Positions 6,305 to 16,538 of a stretch of DNA of 36,830 nt are shown here, piece after piece. The stretch is from Candidatus Solibacter sp. GTDB lineage: Bacteria; Acidobacteriota; Terriglobia; Bryobacterales; Bryobacteraceae. The DNA is taken from contig JANYAH010000056.1 in the NCBI GenBank assembly GCA_025361425.1, positions 1 to 36,830 on the forward strand, read 5' to 3'. Every line of letters starts with the position of its first letter. Position 1 is the stretch's first letter. A model generated the notes under the pieces. The model did no database searches. It had not been told where the DNA came from and saw only the letters and a program-made list of their open reading frames with translations. The translations under genes and the position numbers were made by a program.

Positions 6305-8371
6305 ATGGCTGCCTTAATCAATCTGACAATCGACGGCCGCGCGGTCAAGGTTCCGCCGCAGACTTTGGTGATCGATGCCGCCAAGACCGTGGGCATTGAG
6401 ATCCCGGCGTTCTGCTACTACGAGGGACTCTCGCTGGCCGCCGCCTGCCGCATGTGCCTGGTGGAAGTGGAGAAGATGCCGAAGATGATGACGGCATGTA
6501 CTCTGCCGGTATCGGAAGGCATGGTGGTGCGCACCGAAACCGAACAGGTCAAACAGGCGCGCAAATATACCCTGGAGTTCCTGCTCACCAATCACCCCTT
6601 GGATTGCCCCGTCTGCGATAAGGGCGGCGAGTGCGAATTGCAGGACATGGCGTTCCGTTACGGCGCTGGCGAAAGCCGCTACACGGAAGAAAAAGTTCAT
6701 ACTCCGGAAAAGCAGTTCTCCCCGGTGGTCTTCTTCGATGCCCCGCGCTGCATCCTGTGTTTCCGCTGCGTGCGCGTCTGCAATGAGGGCCTGGGCGTGG
6801 GCGCTCTCGGCGTCATCAACCGCGGCGTGGCAAGCGAGATCGCCCCCAATGTGGGAGACCACCTGGAGTGCGACGAGTGCGGCGCCTGCATCGATATCTG
6901 CCCCGTCGGCGCGCTCACCAGCGGCGCCTACCGATACCACACCCGCCCCTGGGAGATGACTCACACGGGCACCATCTGCACCCACTGCGGCGATGGCTGC
7001 AAGACCACGCTCGGCACGCGCAATGACCAGATCATCCGCGGCAACAACCGCGACCGCTCTGGCATCAATGGCGAGTTCCTGTGCATTAAGGGACGCTACG
7101 CCTTCGATTTCTACGATCACCCGGAGCGCCTGCAATCCCCCCTGCTGCGCGTCAACGGCAAACTGGAAGAAGTGTCCTGGGCCAAGGCGCTGCAAGTGGT
7201 CGCTCAAAAGTTCACCCAGACCCTGGCCGATGGCGGCAGCTTTGGCGTAATCGGCTCCAACCACACCACGAATGAAGAGAACTTCTACCTGCAGAAGTTC
7301 GCGCGCCAGGTGCTCCGGACCAACCACATCGACCACCACCGCACGGGTGACGTGGTGACCTTGCTGGACGCGCTCAGCGGCAAGACAACGCAACTGGCCA
7401 CGGTCCAAGATCTCTATGAGCGCAAGGCTGTACTGGTCCTCGGCGCCGATCTGGCGCTGGAGCACCCCCTGCTGAGCTACCAGGTGCGCGCCAACTACCG
7501 GCATCATCAGGCGCACGTCTACGTGGTCACGCCGCAAGAGGTGCGCGAGGATAAATACGCCGCCGCCACGGTCCGCGGGCGCGATTACGAATCGCTCCGC
7601 GACAAGCTGAAAGCCGAGCCCGAACTGGTAATTCTGTTCGACGATTCCTACAAGGGCGAGGATCTCCGCAAGCTGGTGGATTTCGCCGAATCGCTCGCCA
7701 TCCCGGTCAAGTTCATCTGCCTGCTGGATTACGCCAACTCGCGCGGCGCGGTGGATATGGGCCTCACGCCGGAACTGCTGCCCGGCTATCAGCCGAGCGG
7801 CCAACCGGGCATGCACGTGGACGAAATGATCACGGCCGAATTAAGCGCGCTCTGGGTGGTCGGCGCCAATCCGCTCAAGGGTGCCGTGCAACGCAAGGCG
7901 GGTTTCCTTGTGGTGCAGGACATGTTCCTCACGGAGACGGCGCAGCAGGCCGATGTCGTCCTGCCGGCGGCTTCCGCTTACGAAAAGAACGGCACGGTCA
8001 CCAATACCTCGGGCGAAGTGCAGCGCCTCACGCGCGCCGTAAACACCATGGGCGCCAAGCCAGACCTGGAGATTATGGGCTTCCTGGCGCGCGACATGGG
8101 TGCGGCCGCGACGTTGGGTCCGTGGGTGCCCGAAACGGTTTTTGCGGAAATTCGCCAGACGGTGCGCGGATACGAAATTCCCATGCCGGTGATGGCTACC
8201 GGCGGGGCGGCGCAGACCGTACCGGTCAAGGGGCGCATCGTGGTTGACTCAGGGGTTGAATTCCGGCCAGATCTGATACACTCCGACCACAACGGCCTGT
8301 TCGCGTCCGGCACGCTTGGGCGGTATTCTAAGGTTCTGAACTCCGTTTTGGAAAATCGCTTGAACCGCTAA
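6305..8371 (+). CDS. nuoG: NADH-quinone oxidoreductase subunit G (75 kDa, Fe-S)
   Basis: This is a 688-residue iron-sulfur subunit. Ligands visible from the N terminus are C37, C48, C51, C65 for 2Fe-2S N1b; H97, C101, C104, C110 for N5; C149, C152, C155 with C199 and C189, C192, C195 with C159 for two further 4Fe-4S sites in a ferredoxin-like arrangement; and C225, C228, C232, C260, the pattern of the off-pathway N7 cluster. A molybdopterin-oxidoreductase-like domain without cofactor follows. I start at ATG 6305, with AGAAGG at 6293-6298; the open frame upstream runs only through the repeat element. Confidence 0.95.
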   Translation: MAALINLTIDGRAVKVPPQTLVIDAAKTVGIEIPAFCYYEGLSLAAACRMCLVEVEKMPKMMTACTLPVSEGMVVRTETEQVKQARKYTLEFLLTNHPLDCPVCDKGGECELQDMAFRYGAGESRYTEEKVHTPEKQFSPVVFFDAPRCILCFRCVRVCNEGLGVGALGVINRGVASEIAPNVGDHLECDECGACIDICPVGALTSGAYRYHTRPWEMTHTGTICTHCGDGCKTTLGTRNDQIIRGNNRDRSGINGEFLCIKGRYAFDFYDHPERLQSPLLRVNGKLEEVSWAKALQVVAQKFTQTLADGGSFGVIGSNHTTNEENFYLQKFARQVLRTNHIDHHRTGDVVTLLDALSGKTTQLATVQDLYERKAVLVLGADLALEHPLLSYQVRANYRHHQAHVYVVTPQEVREDKYAAATVRGRDYESLRDKLKAEPELVILFDDSYKGEDLRKLVDFAESLAIPVKFICLLDYANSRGAVDMGLTPELLPGYQPSGQPGMHVDEMITAELSALWVVGANPLKGAVQRKAGFLVVQDMFLTETAQQADVVLPAASAYEKNGTVTNTSGEVQRLTRAVNTMGAKPDLEIMGFLARDMGAAATLGPWVPETVFAEIRQTVRGYEIPMPVMATGGAAQTVPVKGRIVVDSGVEFRPDLIHSDHNGLFASGTLGRYSKVLNSVLENRLNR

Positions 8372-9565
8372 ATGCAGCTACTCGACTCGTTCATTTTCAT
8401 CACCCTGCTCAAGGCCGCGGTGGTTTTCGGGGTCCTGATGACTACGCTCGCTTACCTGCAATGGGTGGAGCGCAAAGTGATCGCGCACGTACAGGTACGC
8501 CCCGGCCCCTACCGCGTGGGGCCGCATGGCCTCTTGCAGCCGGTGGCCGACATCATCAAACTCCTCACCAAAGAAGACCTGCTACCGCCCTACGTCAACA
8601 AGCCGCTGTATCTGCTGGCGCCGTTCCTGGCCATCAGCATGGCGCTGCTTTCTATCTCGGTGATTCCCTTCGGCCCCACCATTCAGGTGGGCCCAGTCAC
8701 CACCTGGATGCAACTCACGGATCTCAATATCGGCGTGCTCTTCATCCTGGCCGTGTCCTCCATGAGCGTCTACGGCATCGCGCTCGCCGGGTGGGCGTCG
8801 AACAATAAGTACGCGCTGATCGGGGGCTTGCGCAGTTCGGCGCAGATGATCAGCTATGAACTGCCGATGTCGCTAGCCATCGCCGCGCCGCTGTTGATCT
8901 CTAACACGCTCAGCCTGCGCCAACTGGTGGAGGCTCAATCGGGCGGCATCTTCAACTGGAATATTCTGCACGGCCCGTTCCCGCAGGTGATTAGTTTTAT
9001 CATTTTCACGATTGCGGCCTTCGCCGAAACCAACCGCGTGCCGTTCGATCTGCCCGAGGCGGAGAACGAACTGGTCGCCGGCTTCCATACCGAATACAGC
9101 AGCATGAAATTCGCCAGTTTCTTCATGGCCGAATACGCCAACATGATTACGGTCAGCGCCATGGCCACGCTGCTCTTCCTGGGCGGCTGGATGGCCCCGT
9201 GGCCCGCGGCGTGGGGATCCAGTTTGGTGCCCACAGCCATCTTCGCCATCGCCGGCGCCACAGCCCTCTATCACGGCGCCAACGCCGCGCGCAAACGCGA
9301 TAAGCTCACTCTCCCGGTCTTCGGGATTATTTTCCTCATCATCGCCGGCGTTTTCCTGCTGCCCATGGTGCAAAGCTGGCTCCTGCCGCTGTTCTGGTTC
9401 GCGGGGAAGACGGGCGCCATTCTCTTCCTGTTTATTTGGGTGCGCGCCACGCTTCCCCGCTTTCGTTACGACCAACTAATGGGCTTCACGTGGAAGTTCC
9501 TCTTTCCAGTGGCCATGCTCAATTTGCTGGTGACCGCCTTCCTGGTTGCCTGGACGACGAAGTAA
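8372..9565 (+). CDS. nuoH: NADH-quinone oxidoreductase subunit H
   Basis: This is a 397-residue polytopic membrane subunit that forms the quinone access channel and the link to the proton path. Signatures include RVGPHGLLQPVADIIKLLTK, GWASNNKYALIGGLRSSAQM and AETNRVPFDLPEAENELVAG. It is somewhat longer than the 325 residues of the E. coli protein. Its ATG follows the nuoG TAA with no spacer. The next gene is nuoJ, again with no spacer, so nuoI is absent from its usual position. Confidence 0.96.
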   Translation: MQLLDSFIFITLLKAAVVFGVLMTTLAYLQWVERKVIAHVQVRPGPYRVGPHGLLQPVADIIKLLTKEDLLPPYVNKPLYLLAPFLAISMALLSISVIPFGPTIQVGPVTTWMQLTDLNIGVLFILAVSSMSVYGIALAGWASNNKYALIGGLRSSAQMISYELPMSLAIAAPLLISNTLSLRQLVEAQSGGIFNWNILHGPFPQVISFIIFTIAAFAETNRVPFDLPEAENELVAGFHTEYSSMKFASFFMAEYANMITVSAMATLLFLGGWMAPWPAAWGSSLVPTAIFAIAGATALYHGANAARKRDKLTLPVFGIIFLIIAGVFLLPMVQSWLLPLFWFAGKTGAILFLFIWVRATLPRFRYDQLMGFTWKFLFPVAMLNLLVTAFLVAWTTK

Positions 9566-10060
9566 ATGGACGTCATTCTTTTTCTCATTTTCGCGTTGAT
9601 CGCGGTGGCATGCGCCATCAATGTAGTGGTGCAGACGCACCCGATTTCGAGCGCGCTGTCGCTGGTCGGCGTGATGGGCTCTCTCGCGATCCTCTACCTG
9701 CTGCTGGGCGCGGAGTTCATCGCCGCCGCGCAGGTCATCGTCTATGCCGGCGCCATCATGGTGCTCTTCGTCTTTGTCATCATGCTGCTCAACGCCGGCG
9801 CCGAAACCAGGAAGGGCCGCTCTTATCTGATTCCCGGCGCGCCCCTGCTCATCGTGTTTCTCGGCTTGGTGGCGTACTACGTGCAGCGCATGTTCCCCAG
9901 TAGCACCATGGTCCGCTTCGGCGGCTTTACCGGCGGCGGGCCGAAGGATATCGGCCACGCGCTCTTCACCACCTACCTGCTTCCCTTTGAAGTGACCTCC
10001 ATCCTGATTCTGGTCGCCATTATCGGCGCCATCGTCCTGGCGCGAAAGGAAATCGAATAA
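9566..10060 (+). CDS. nuoJ: NADH-quinone oxidoreductase subunit J
   Basis: This 164-residue membrane subunit has five hydrophobic segments. The conserved region [20 protein letters not shown] and the following [13 protein letters not shown] identify it. It starts directly after the nuoH stop codon, and its own stop overlaps the nuoK start by one base (TAATG), indicating coupled translation. Confidence 0.95.
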   Translation: MDVILFLIFALIAVACAINVVVQTHPISSALSLVGVMGSLAILYLLLGAEFIAAAQVIVYAGAIMVLFVFVIMLLNAGAETRKGRSYLIPGAPLLIVFLGLVAYYVQRMFPSSTMVRFGGFTGGGPKDIGHALFTTYLLPFEVTSILILVAIIGAIVLARKEIE

Positions 10061-10371
10061 TGATGAACGCGGTGCCGATTTCCTGGTTCCTCACCCTAAG
10101 CGCCATTCTGTTCGCGCTCGGCGTGGCCGGCTTCCTCTTCCGGCGCAATATCATCACGGTGTTCATGTCCATCGAACTGATGCTGAACGCCGTCAACCTA
10201 AGTTTTGTGACATTCTCCTACCAGCACAAGGAGGTCAGCGGCCATCTCTTCACGTTCTTCGTGATGGTGGTGGCGGCGGCCGAGGCGGCGGTAGGCCTGG
10301 CCATCATCCTGACGGTATTCAAGGGCCGTTCCACCCTGAATATCGACGATGTGAATTCGATGAAAAACTAG
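10060..10371 (+). CDS. nuoK: NADH-quinone oxidoreductase subunit K
   Basis: This 103-residue subunit has three membrane helices and resembles an MrpC antiporter protein. The conserved acidic residues are seen in [12 protein letters not shown] and in [13 protein letters not shown]. The start may be ATG 10060 or the next codon, ATG 10063; the difference is one methionine. Confidence 0.95.
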   Translation: MMNAVPISWFLTLSAILFALGVAGFLFRRNIITVFMSIELMLNAVNLSFVTFSYQHKEVSGHLFTFFVMVVAAAEAAVGLAIILTVFKGRSTLNIDDVNSMKN

Positions 10372-10382
10372 CGACCGAACCG

Positions 10383-12220
<1,838 letters not shown>

Positions 12221-12224
<4 letters not shown>

Positions 12225-13774
12225 ACCTGCTCACCCTGGTCCTCTTCCTGCCGCTGGCCGCGTTCTTCATCACTCTCTCGATTCCGCGCTCGTCTTCCGT
12301 GCAGGGCAGTCGCTTGTGGGCGCTCGTCAGCTCGCTCGCCATCTTCATCGCCTCGCTCGGCCTGCTTCACTGGTTCGACCGCAATTCCGCGGGCGAGCAG
12401 TTCCTGGTCGATGTGCCGTGGATCGGCACGCCCAACATTCACTTTGCGATCTCGGTGAACGGCGTCAGTCTGTGGCTGATCCTGCTCTCCACTTTCCTTA
12501 CCCCGCTCTGCGTGCTGATTTCCTGGAATTCCATCAAGGACCGCTGCAAGGAATTTTACGCCTTCCTCCTGCTGCTGGAATTCGGCCTGGTCGGCGTCTT
12601 CCTGGCGCAGGATCTCTTCCTCTTCTACGTCTTCTGGGAAGTCTGCCTGGTGCCGATGTATTTCCTGATCGGCATCTGGGGCCACGACCGCCGCATCTAC
12701 GCCGCCGTCAAGTTCTTCCTCTATACCATGGCGGGTTCCGTGCTGATGCTGGCGGCCATCATCTACATCTACAACAAGACCCTGACTTTCAGTTATCCGG
12801 CGATTCTGGAAATGCTGGCCAACGGCAAGTTGACTTTCCCCGCCGGCGAGCAAATGCTGCTCTTCCTCGCCTTCTTCTTCGCTTTCGCCATCAAGGTGCC
12901 GCTCTTCCCGCTGCATACGTGGCTGCCCGACGCCCACGTGGAAGCGCCCGCCGCAGGCTCCATCATGCTAGCCGGCGTCATGCTGAAAATGGGCACCTAC
13001 GGTATCCTGCACTTCTGCCTGCCGCTCTTCCCCAGCGCTGCGCGCGCCTGCGCCCCCTGGATCGGCGCGCTGGCCATCATCGGCATAGTCTACGGTTCGC
13101 TGGTCGCTCTGGTCCAGCCCAATTTGAAGAAACTGGTGGCCTACACGTCGGTGGCCCACCTTGGCTTCGTCGTCCTTGGCATCTTCAGCTTCACCCAGCC
13201 CGGCTTGGATGGCGCGGTCTACCAGATGCTGAATCACGGCGTCTCCACCGGCGCGCTCTTCCTCTTCGTCGGCATTCTGTATGAGCGGCGTCACTCGCTC
13301 GAGATCGCCGATTACGGCGGTGTCGCCACTGTCGCGCCCTGGCTCTCCGCCGCCTTCCTGGTCACTACGCTGGCGAGTATCGGCCTGCCGATGTTGAACA
13401 ATTTCGTCGGCGAATTCCTGGTGCTTCAGGGAACCGCCATCGCCAACTTCACCTGGGCCGTCTGGGCCTCCCTCGGCGTGATCCTCTCCGCCTGCTACAT
13501 GCTCTGGATGTATCAGCGCGTGTTCTACGGCGTGGCCGGTCCCGAGGTTCGTTCCCACATCCCAGACCTCAATCTCCGCGAATGGGCGGCCATCCTCCCG
13601 CTCATTGTCATGATGGTGTGGATGGGCGTCTACTCGCAAAGCTTCCTACCGCCCGTCGGCAAGAACACCGCACGCATATTGGAACAGACCAACGTGAACG
13701 TCCCCTACCGGGTGTCATTACCAATAACGCCACCGGCAGAGCCGCAAGCCACGGAGGTCGCCCATGCCCGTTAA
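12221..13774 (+). CDS. nuoM: NADH-quinone oxidoreductase subunit M
   Basis: This is a 517-residue antiporter-like membrane subunit. The key segments are FYVFWEVCLVPMYFLIGIWG with its conserved glutamate, FAIKVPLFPLHTWLPDAHVE, APAAGSIMLAGVMLKMGTYG and VAYTSVAHLGFVVLGIF. It overlaps nuoL by 4 bases and nuoN by 11 bases, indicating translational coupling. Confidence 0.96.
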
Positions 13775-15230
13775 TCCGGTCTTTGTCTTCAACCCACAGG
13801 ACGCGCTGCGCTTCCTGCCCGAAATCGTCCTCACCGTCATGGGCACCCTGCTCATGGTGCTGGATCCGGTGATTCACAAGCGCGGGTCGAACGTCCCCGG
13901 GCATCTCAGCCTGCTGGCGCTAGCGGCCGCGCTCGGCGCCAGCGTCTACGCCTTCACCATCGGCGGACCGGCATTCGGCGGCATGTTGATGGTGGATGGC
14001 TTCGCCACCTTCTTCCGCGTGCTGGTGATCGTGGTCGGCATCCTGACCGTCCTCCCGTCCTACCGCTTCCTGGCGCGCCAGAACGCCGAGACCAGCGAAT
14101 ACCACGCGCTATTGCTGTTCTCTATCGCCGGGCAGTGCCTTATGGCCGCCTCCAACGACCTGATCATGGTCTTCATCGGCCTGGAGATCTCCTCCATCGC
14201 GAGCTATATCCTGGCCGGCTATCTGCGCGACGATAAGCGCTGCAATGAAGCGGCGCTCAAGTATTTCCTGCTCGGCAGTTTCGCCACCGGCTTCTTCCTG
14301 TACGGCGTAGCGCTGATCTACGGCGCCACCGGCAGCGTGAACCTGTTGATTGTGCGCAGCGCCGTTCTGCACCAGGCCGCCGACCCCGTTTTCCTGGCCG
14401 TGGCCGCCGCCCTGATGTTCGTCGGCCTCGCCTTCAAAGTCTCCGCTGCGCCCTTTCAAATCTGGGCGCCAGACGTCTACCAGGGCGCGCCCACGCCCGT
14501 CTCCGCGTTCCTCTCCGCCGGACCGAAAGCCGCCGCCTTCGCCATCTTCCTGCGCATTTTCGTCACCGCCTTCGAGCCCATCGGCAATCGCTGGGAACCG
14601 CTGGTGTGGACCTGCGCGCTGGCTTCCATGTGCATCGGCAATTTCGCCGCGCTGCTGCAAACCAATATCAAGCGCATGCTGGCCTACAGTTCCATTGCGC
14701 ACGCCGGCTACGTCCTGGTGGCGCTCACCGCGCGCAGTGAAACCGGCACCGCCGCCGCCATGTTCTACCTGGCGTCCTACGCCTTCATGAATGTGGGCGC
14801 CTTCTCCGCCGTCAGCGTGCTCACCGGCAAGGGCGAGCGTTTCCAAAGCATCGAAGATTTCAAGGGCCTGGGCCGCAAGCAACCGCTCACCGCCGCCCTG
14901 TTCTCCATCTTCCTGCTCTCGTTGATCGGCGTCCCGCTTACCGGCGGCTTCTTCGGCAAGTTCTACATCTTCAAGGCCGCGCTGGATAGCCACCTGTATT
15001 GGCTCACCATCCTCGGCCTGCTGAATAGCGCTGTCGCGGCTTACTATTACCTGCGCATCCTGGTGGTGATGTACATGCACGAACCTGGGGAAGCCACCGA
15101 GTCCGCGGAACCCCTTTCCCCCGGCCTGCGCATCGCGCTGCTGCTGCCCGCGCTCGGCACCCTCTTCCTGGGTATCTTCCCCACATGGGTGCTGGAGTTC
15201 GCCGGCAAATCCTCCGCGATTGTGAAGTAG
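13764..15230 (+). CDS. nuoN: NADH-quinone oxidoreductase subunit N
   Basis: This 488-residue antiporter-like membrane subunit is the last gene of the operon. Signatures include FIGLEISSIASYILAGYLR, FKVSAAPFQIWAPDVYQGAP, TPVSAFLSAGPKAAAF and LAYSSIAHAGYVLVAL. It overlaps nuoM by 11 bases. It converges with the minus-strand gene ending at 15254, only 23 bases away, and no clear terminator hairpin is visible in that spacer. Confidence 0.96.
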   Translation: MPVNPVFVFNPQDALRFLPEIVLTVMGTLLMVLDPVIHKRGSNVPGHLSLLALAAALGASVYAFTIGGPAFGGMLMVDGFATFFRVLVIVVGILTVLPSYRFLARQNAETSEYHALLLFSIAGQCLMAASNDLIMVFIGLEISSIASYILAGYLRDDKRCNEAALKYFLLGSFATGFFLYGVALIYGATGSVNLLIVRSAVLHQAADPVFLAVAAALMFVGLAFKVSAAPFQIWAPDVYQGAPTPVSAFLSAGPKAAAFAIFLRIFVTAFEPIGNRWEPLVWTCALASMCIGNFAALLQTNIKRMLAYSSIAHAGYVLVALTARSETGTAAAMFYLASYAFMNVGAFSAVSVLTGKGERFQSIEDFKGLGRKQPLTAALFSIFLLSLIGVPLTGGFFGKFYIFKAALDSHLYWLTILGLLNSAVAAYYYLRILVVMYMHEPGEATESAEPLSPGLRIALLLPALGTLFLGIFPTWVLEFAGKSSAIVK

Positions 15231-15253
15231 CATGGCATAAGGCGCGGAATCGG

Positions 15254-15937
15254 CTATTCATCGAAACTCAGCAAATCGTGCTCAATTGCCGTTCTCATCT
15301 GGCATTCCCGTGGCGTCGCGCGCGCTATCACCACCCGGGCGAACGAAGCGAAAATCCGCCATCCGACCAAAGACAGCGATGCTATGCGGTTCGCCAGAAT
15401 CAGATTGCAGGATTGAATTTGGCAGATTCCATCGAATTCGATGACATTGCAGAGAACATCCTCATGGTCTATTGGGAGTGCTGGAAGGTACATACAGTCA
15501 CTCCGCTTGAATCGGAGGAGTAGACTCATTTTTGCCCTTGCTTCTGGGTCTTGCCGTCGAATCTCTCGTATTCGCAGGAGTGCGGCGTAGGACCGTCTAT
15601 TCGGCACAAGGTCGCAGGATGAGCTTAGAACCGCGTACTTCGGTGAATTCGTAACCCGCTCACCTAGAAAATATGCTGATTCTGTGCCGACGATGTCGCC
15701 CTGCAAAAGCCTGAAATCGTCATCAGGGCGATCAAAACCTAGTACTCTTGTCTCGTCGGAAGAAATTGGGGAGCGTACGATAGCGCCATCAGCGTTAAAA
15801 ATACCGATTCGTTCAGTGCTATCCCTGAGGCCATCCGAAAACTGCTTGATTGCGTCAAGCGCAGCCTCGCTATGGGATAAGGAACCGATTTGTTTTTCAA
15901 GTTCCTTTAATGTACGAATCGAGGGTTCTTCAGTCAC
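15254..15937 (-). CDS. Protein of unknown function, second gene of a low-GC two-gene cassette
   Basis: I do not recognise this 227-residue protein. It is soluble, with no signal peptide or membrane segment. An N-terminal helical part (about 1-42) precedes a beta-rich part. The most distinctive stretch is GDIVGTESAYFL followed by KYAVLSSSCDLVPNRRSYAA, a 'hydrophobic-SxxCD' motif. The C-terminal part contains SLSLVGWRIFASFARVVIAR. Its ATG overlaps the stop of the upstream gene (ATGA, 15934-15937), so the two are translated together. Base composition is lower in GC than the flanks: two hand-counted 60-base rows (15661-15720 and 15901-15960) are 48% GC. Acquisition by transfer is likely. Confidence 0.65.
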   Translation of the reverse strand: MTEEPSIRTLKELEKQIGSLSHSEAALDAIKQFSDGLRDSTERIGIFNADGAIVRSPISSDETRVLGFDRPDDDFRLLQGDIVGTESAYFLGERVTNSPKYAVLSSSCDLVPNRRSYAALLRIREIRRQDPEARAKMSLLLRFKRSDCMYLPALPIDHEDVLCNVIEFDGICQIQSCNLILANRIASLSLVGWRIFASFARVVIARATPRECQMRTAIEHDLLSFDE

Positions 15938-16395
15938 AGCCTTGGACGTGGAATGCCAGAAGCAGGTATTTCAAAATCATCTCTTCCGTATTCCTCTGCT
16001 TCTTGCTCGGTAAGTTCGAATTTGTCATGTCCGTGCCGTTCAGGGAGCAGATTCGACTCACTTAATAATGACGCTGATTGCCACAGAAGTTTAAATCCAT
16101 CACGGTCATCCGGATGCTTGGCGACGATCTTGGCGGCTTGCACGACAATCGTGATACCTTGCCTCAACCGATGCACCTCAGATGCAAGGCCGACGAGCTT
16201 CTGAAAGTCGTCATCGCGCAGCAGACGGAATGTTTTCGATTTCACTTGTAACGTTGCGACGCATCCGCTTGCGATCGATTCAAGTGCGGTGCTACCCGCA
16301 ACGCGGAATTGCTCAAAGGATCGCCATTCTGGTCCCGCTACCAGAGCTGGGGACCAATTGGAGTTGGCGGTGGTACTCGAATGAATTTGTGCCAT
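15934..16395 (-). CDS. Protein of unknown function, first gene of a low-GC two-gene cassette
   Basis: This 153-residue soluble protein is unrecognised. It has no signal peptide. The central region (LVGLASEVHRLRQGITIVVQ, then AAKIVAKHPDDRDGF) looks alpha-helical; the C-terminal third is acidic (ELTEQEAEEYGRDDFEI). Translation of the next gene is coupled through an ATGA overlap. A small helical, partly acidic protein preceding a larger coupled partner resembles the layout of toxin-antitoxin or immunity pairs, but that is analogy only; no motif supports a function. Confidence 0.6.
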   Translation of the reverse strand: MAQIHSSTTANSNWSPALVAGPEWRSFEQFRVAGSTALESIASGCVATLQVKSKTFRLLRDDDFQKLVGLASEVHRLRQGITIVVQAAKIVAKHPDDRDGFKLLWQSASLLSESNLLPERHGHDKFELTEQEAEEYGRDDFEIPASGIPRPRL

Positions 16396-16428
16396 TTGGT
16401 AGTAAACCTACAAATAGCATACGGCATA

Positions 16429-16458
16429 CCCAACGGAAACACAACGATAAACGTTGGG
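16429..16458. promoter_or_regulatory. Inverted repeat upstream of the low-GC cassette
   Basis: CCCAACG (16429-16435) and CGTTGGG (16452-16458) form a 7-bp inverted repeat with a 16-base spacer, 34 bases upstream of the ATG at 16395. On the minus strand a weak TTGTGT, 17 bases, TATGCT promoter-like pair overlaps it. It could be an operator for an autoregulated cassette. Evidence is limited to symmetry and position. Confidence 0.35.
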
Positions 16459-16538
16459 AATAGGTACTAAACTCAGTGAGGCTCCCCCTTCTTTGCTCGC
16501 CGGCGGTGACGACCTAAATCCAGATCGCTGTTGCAGCC

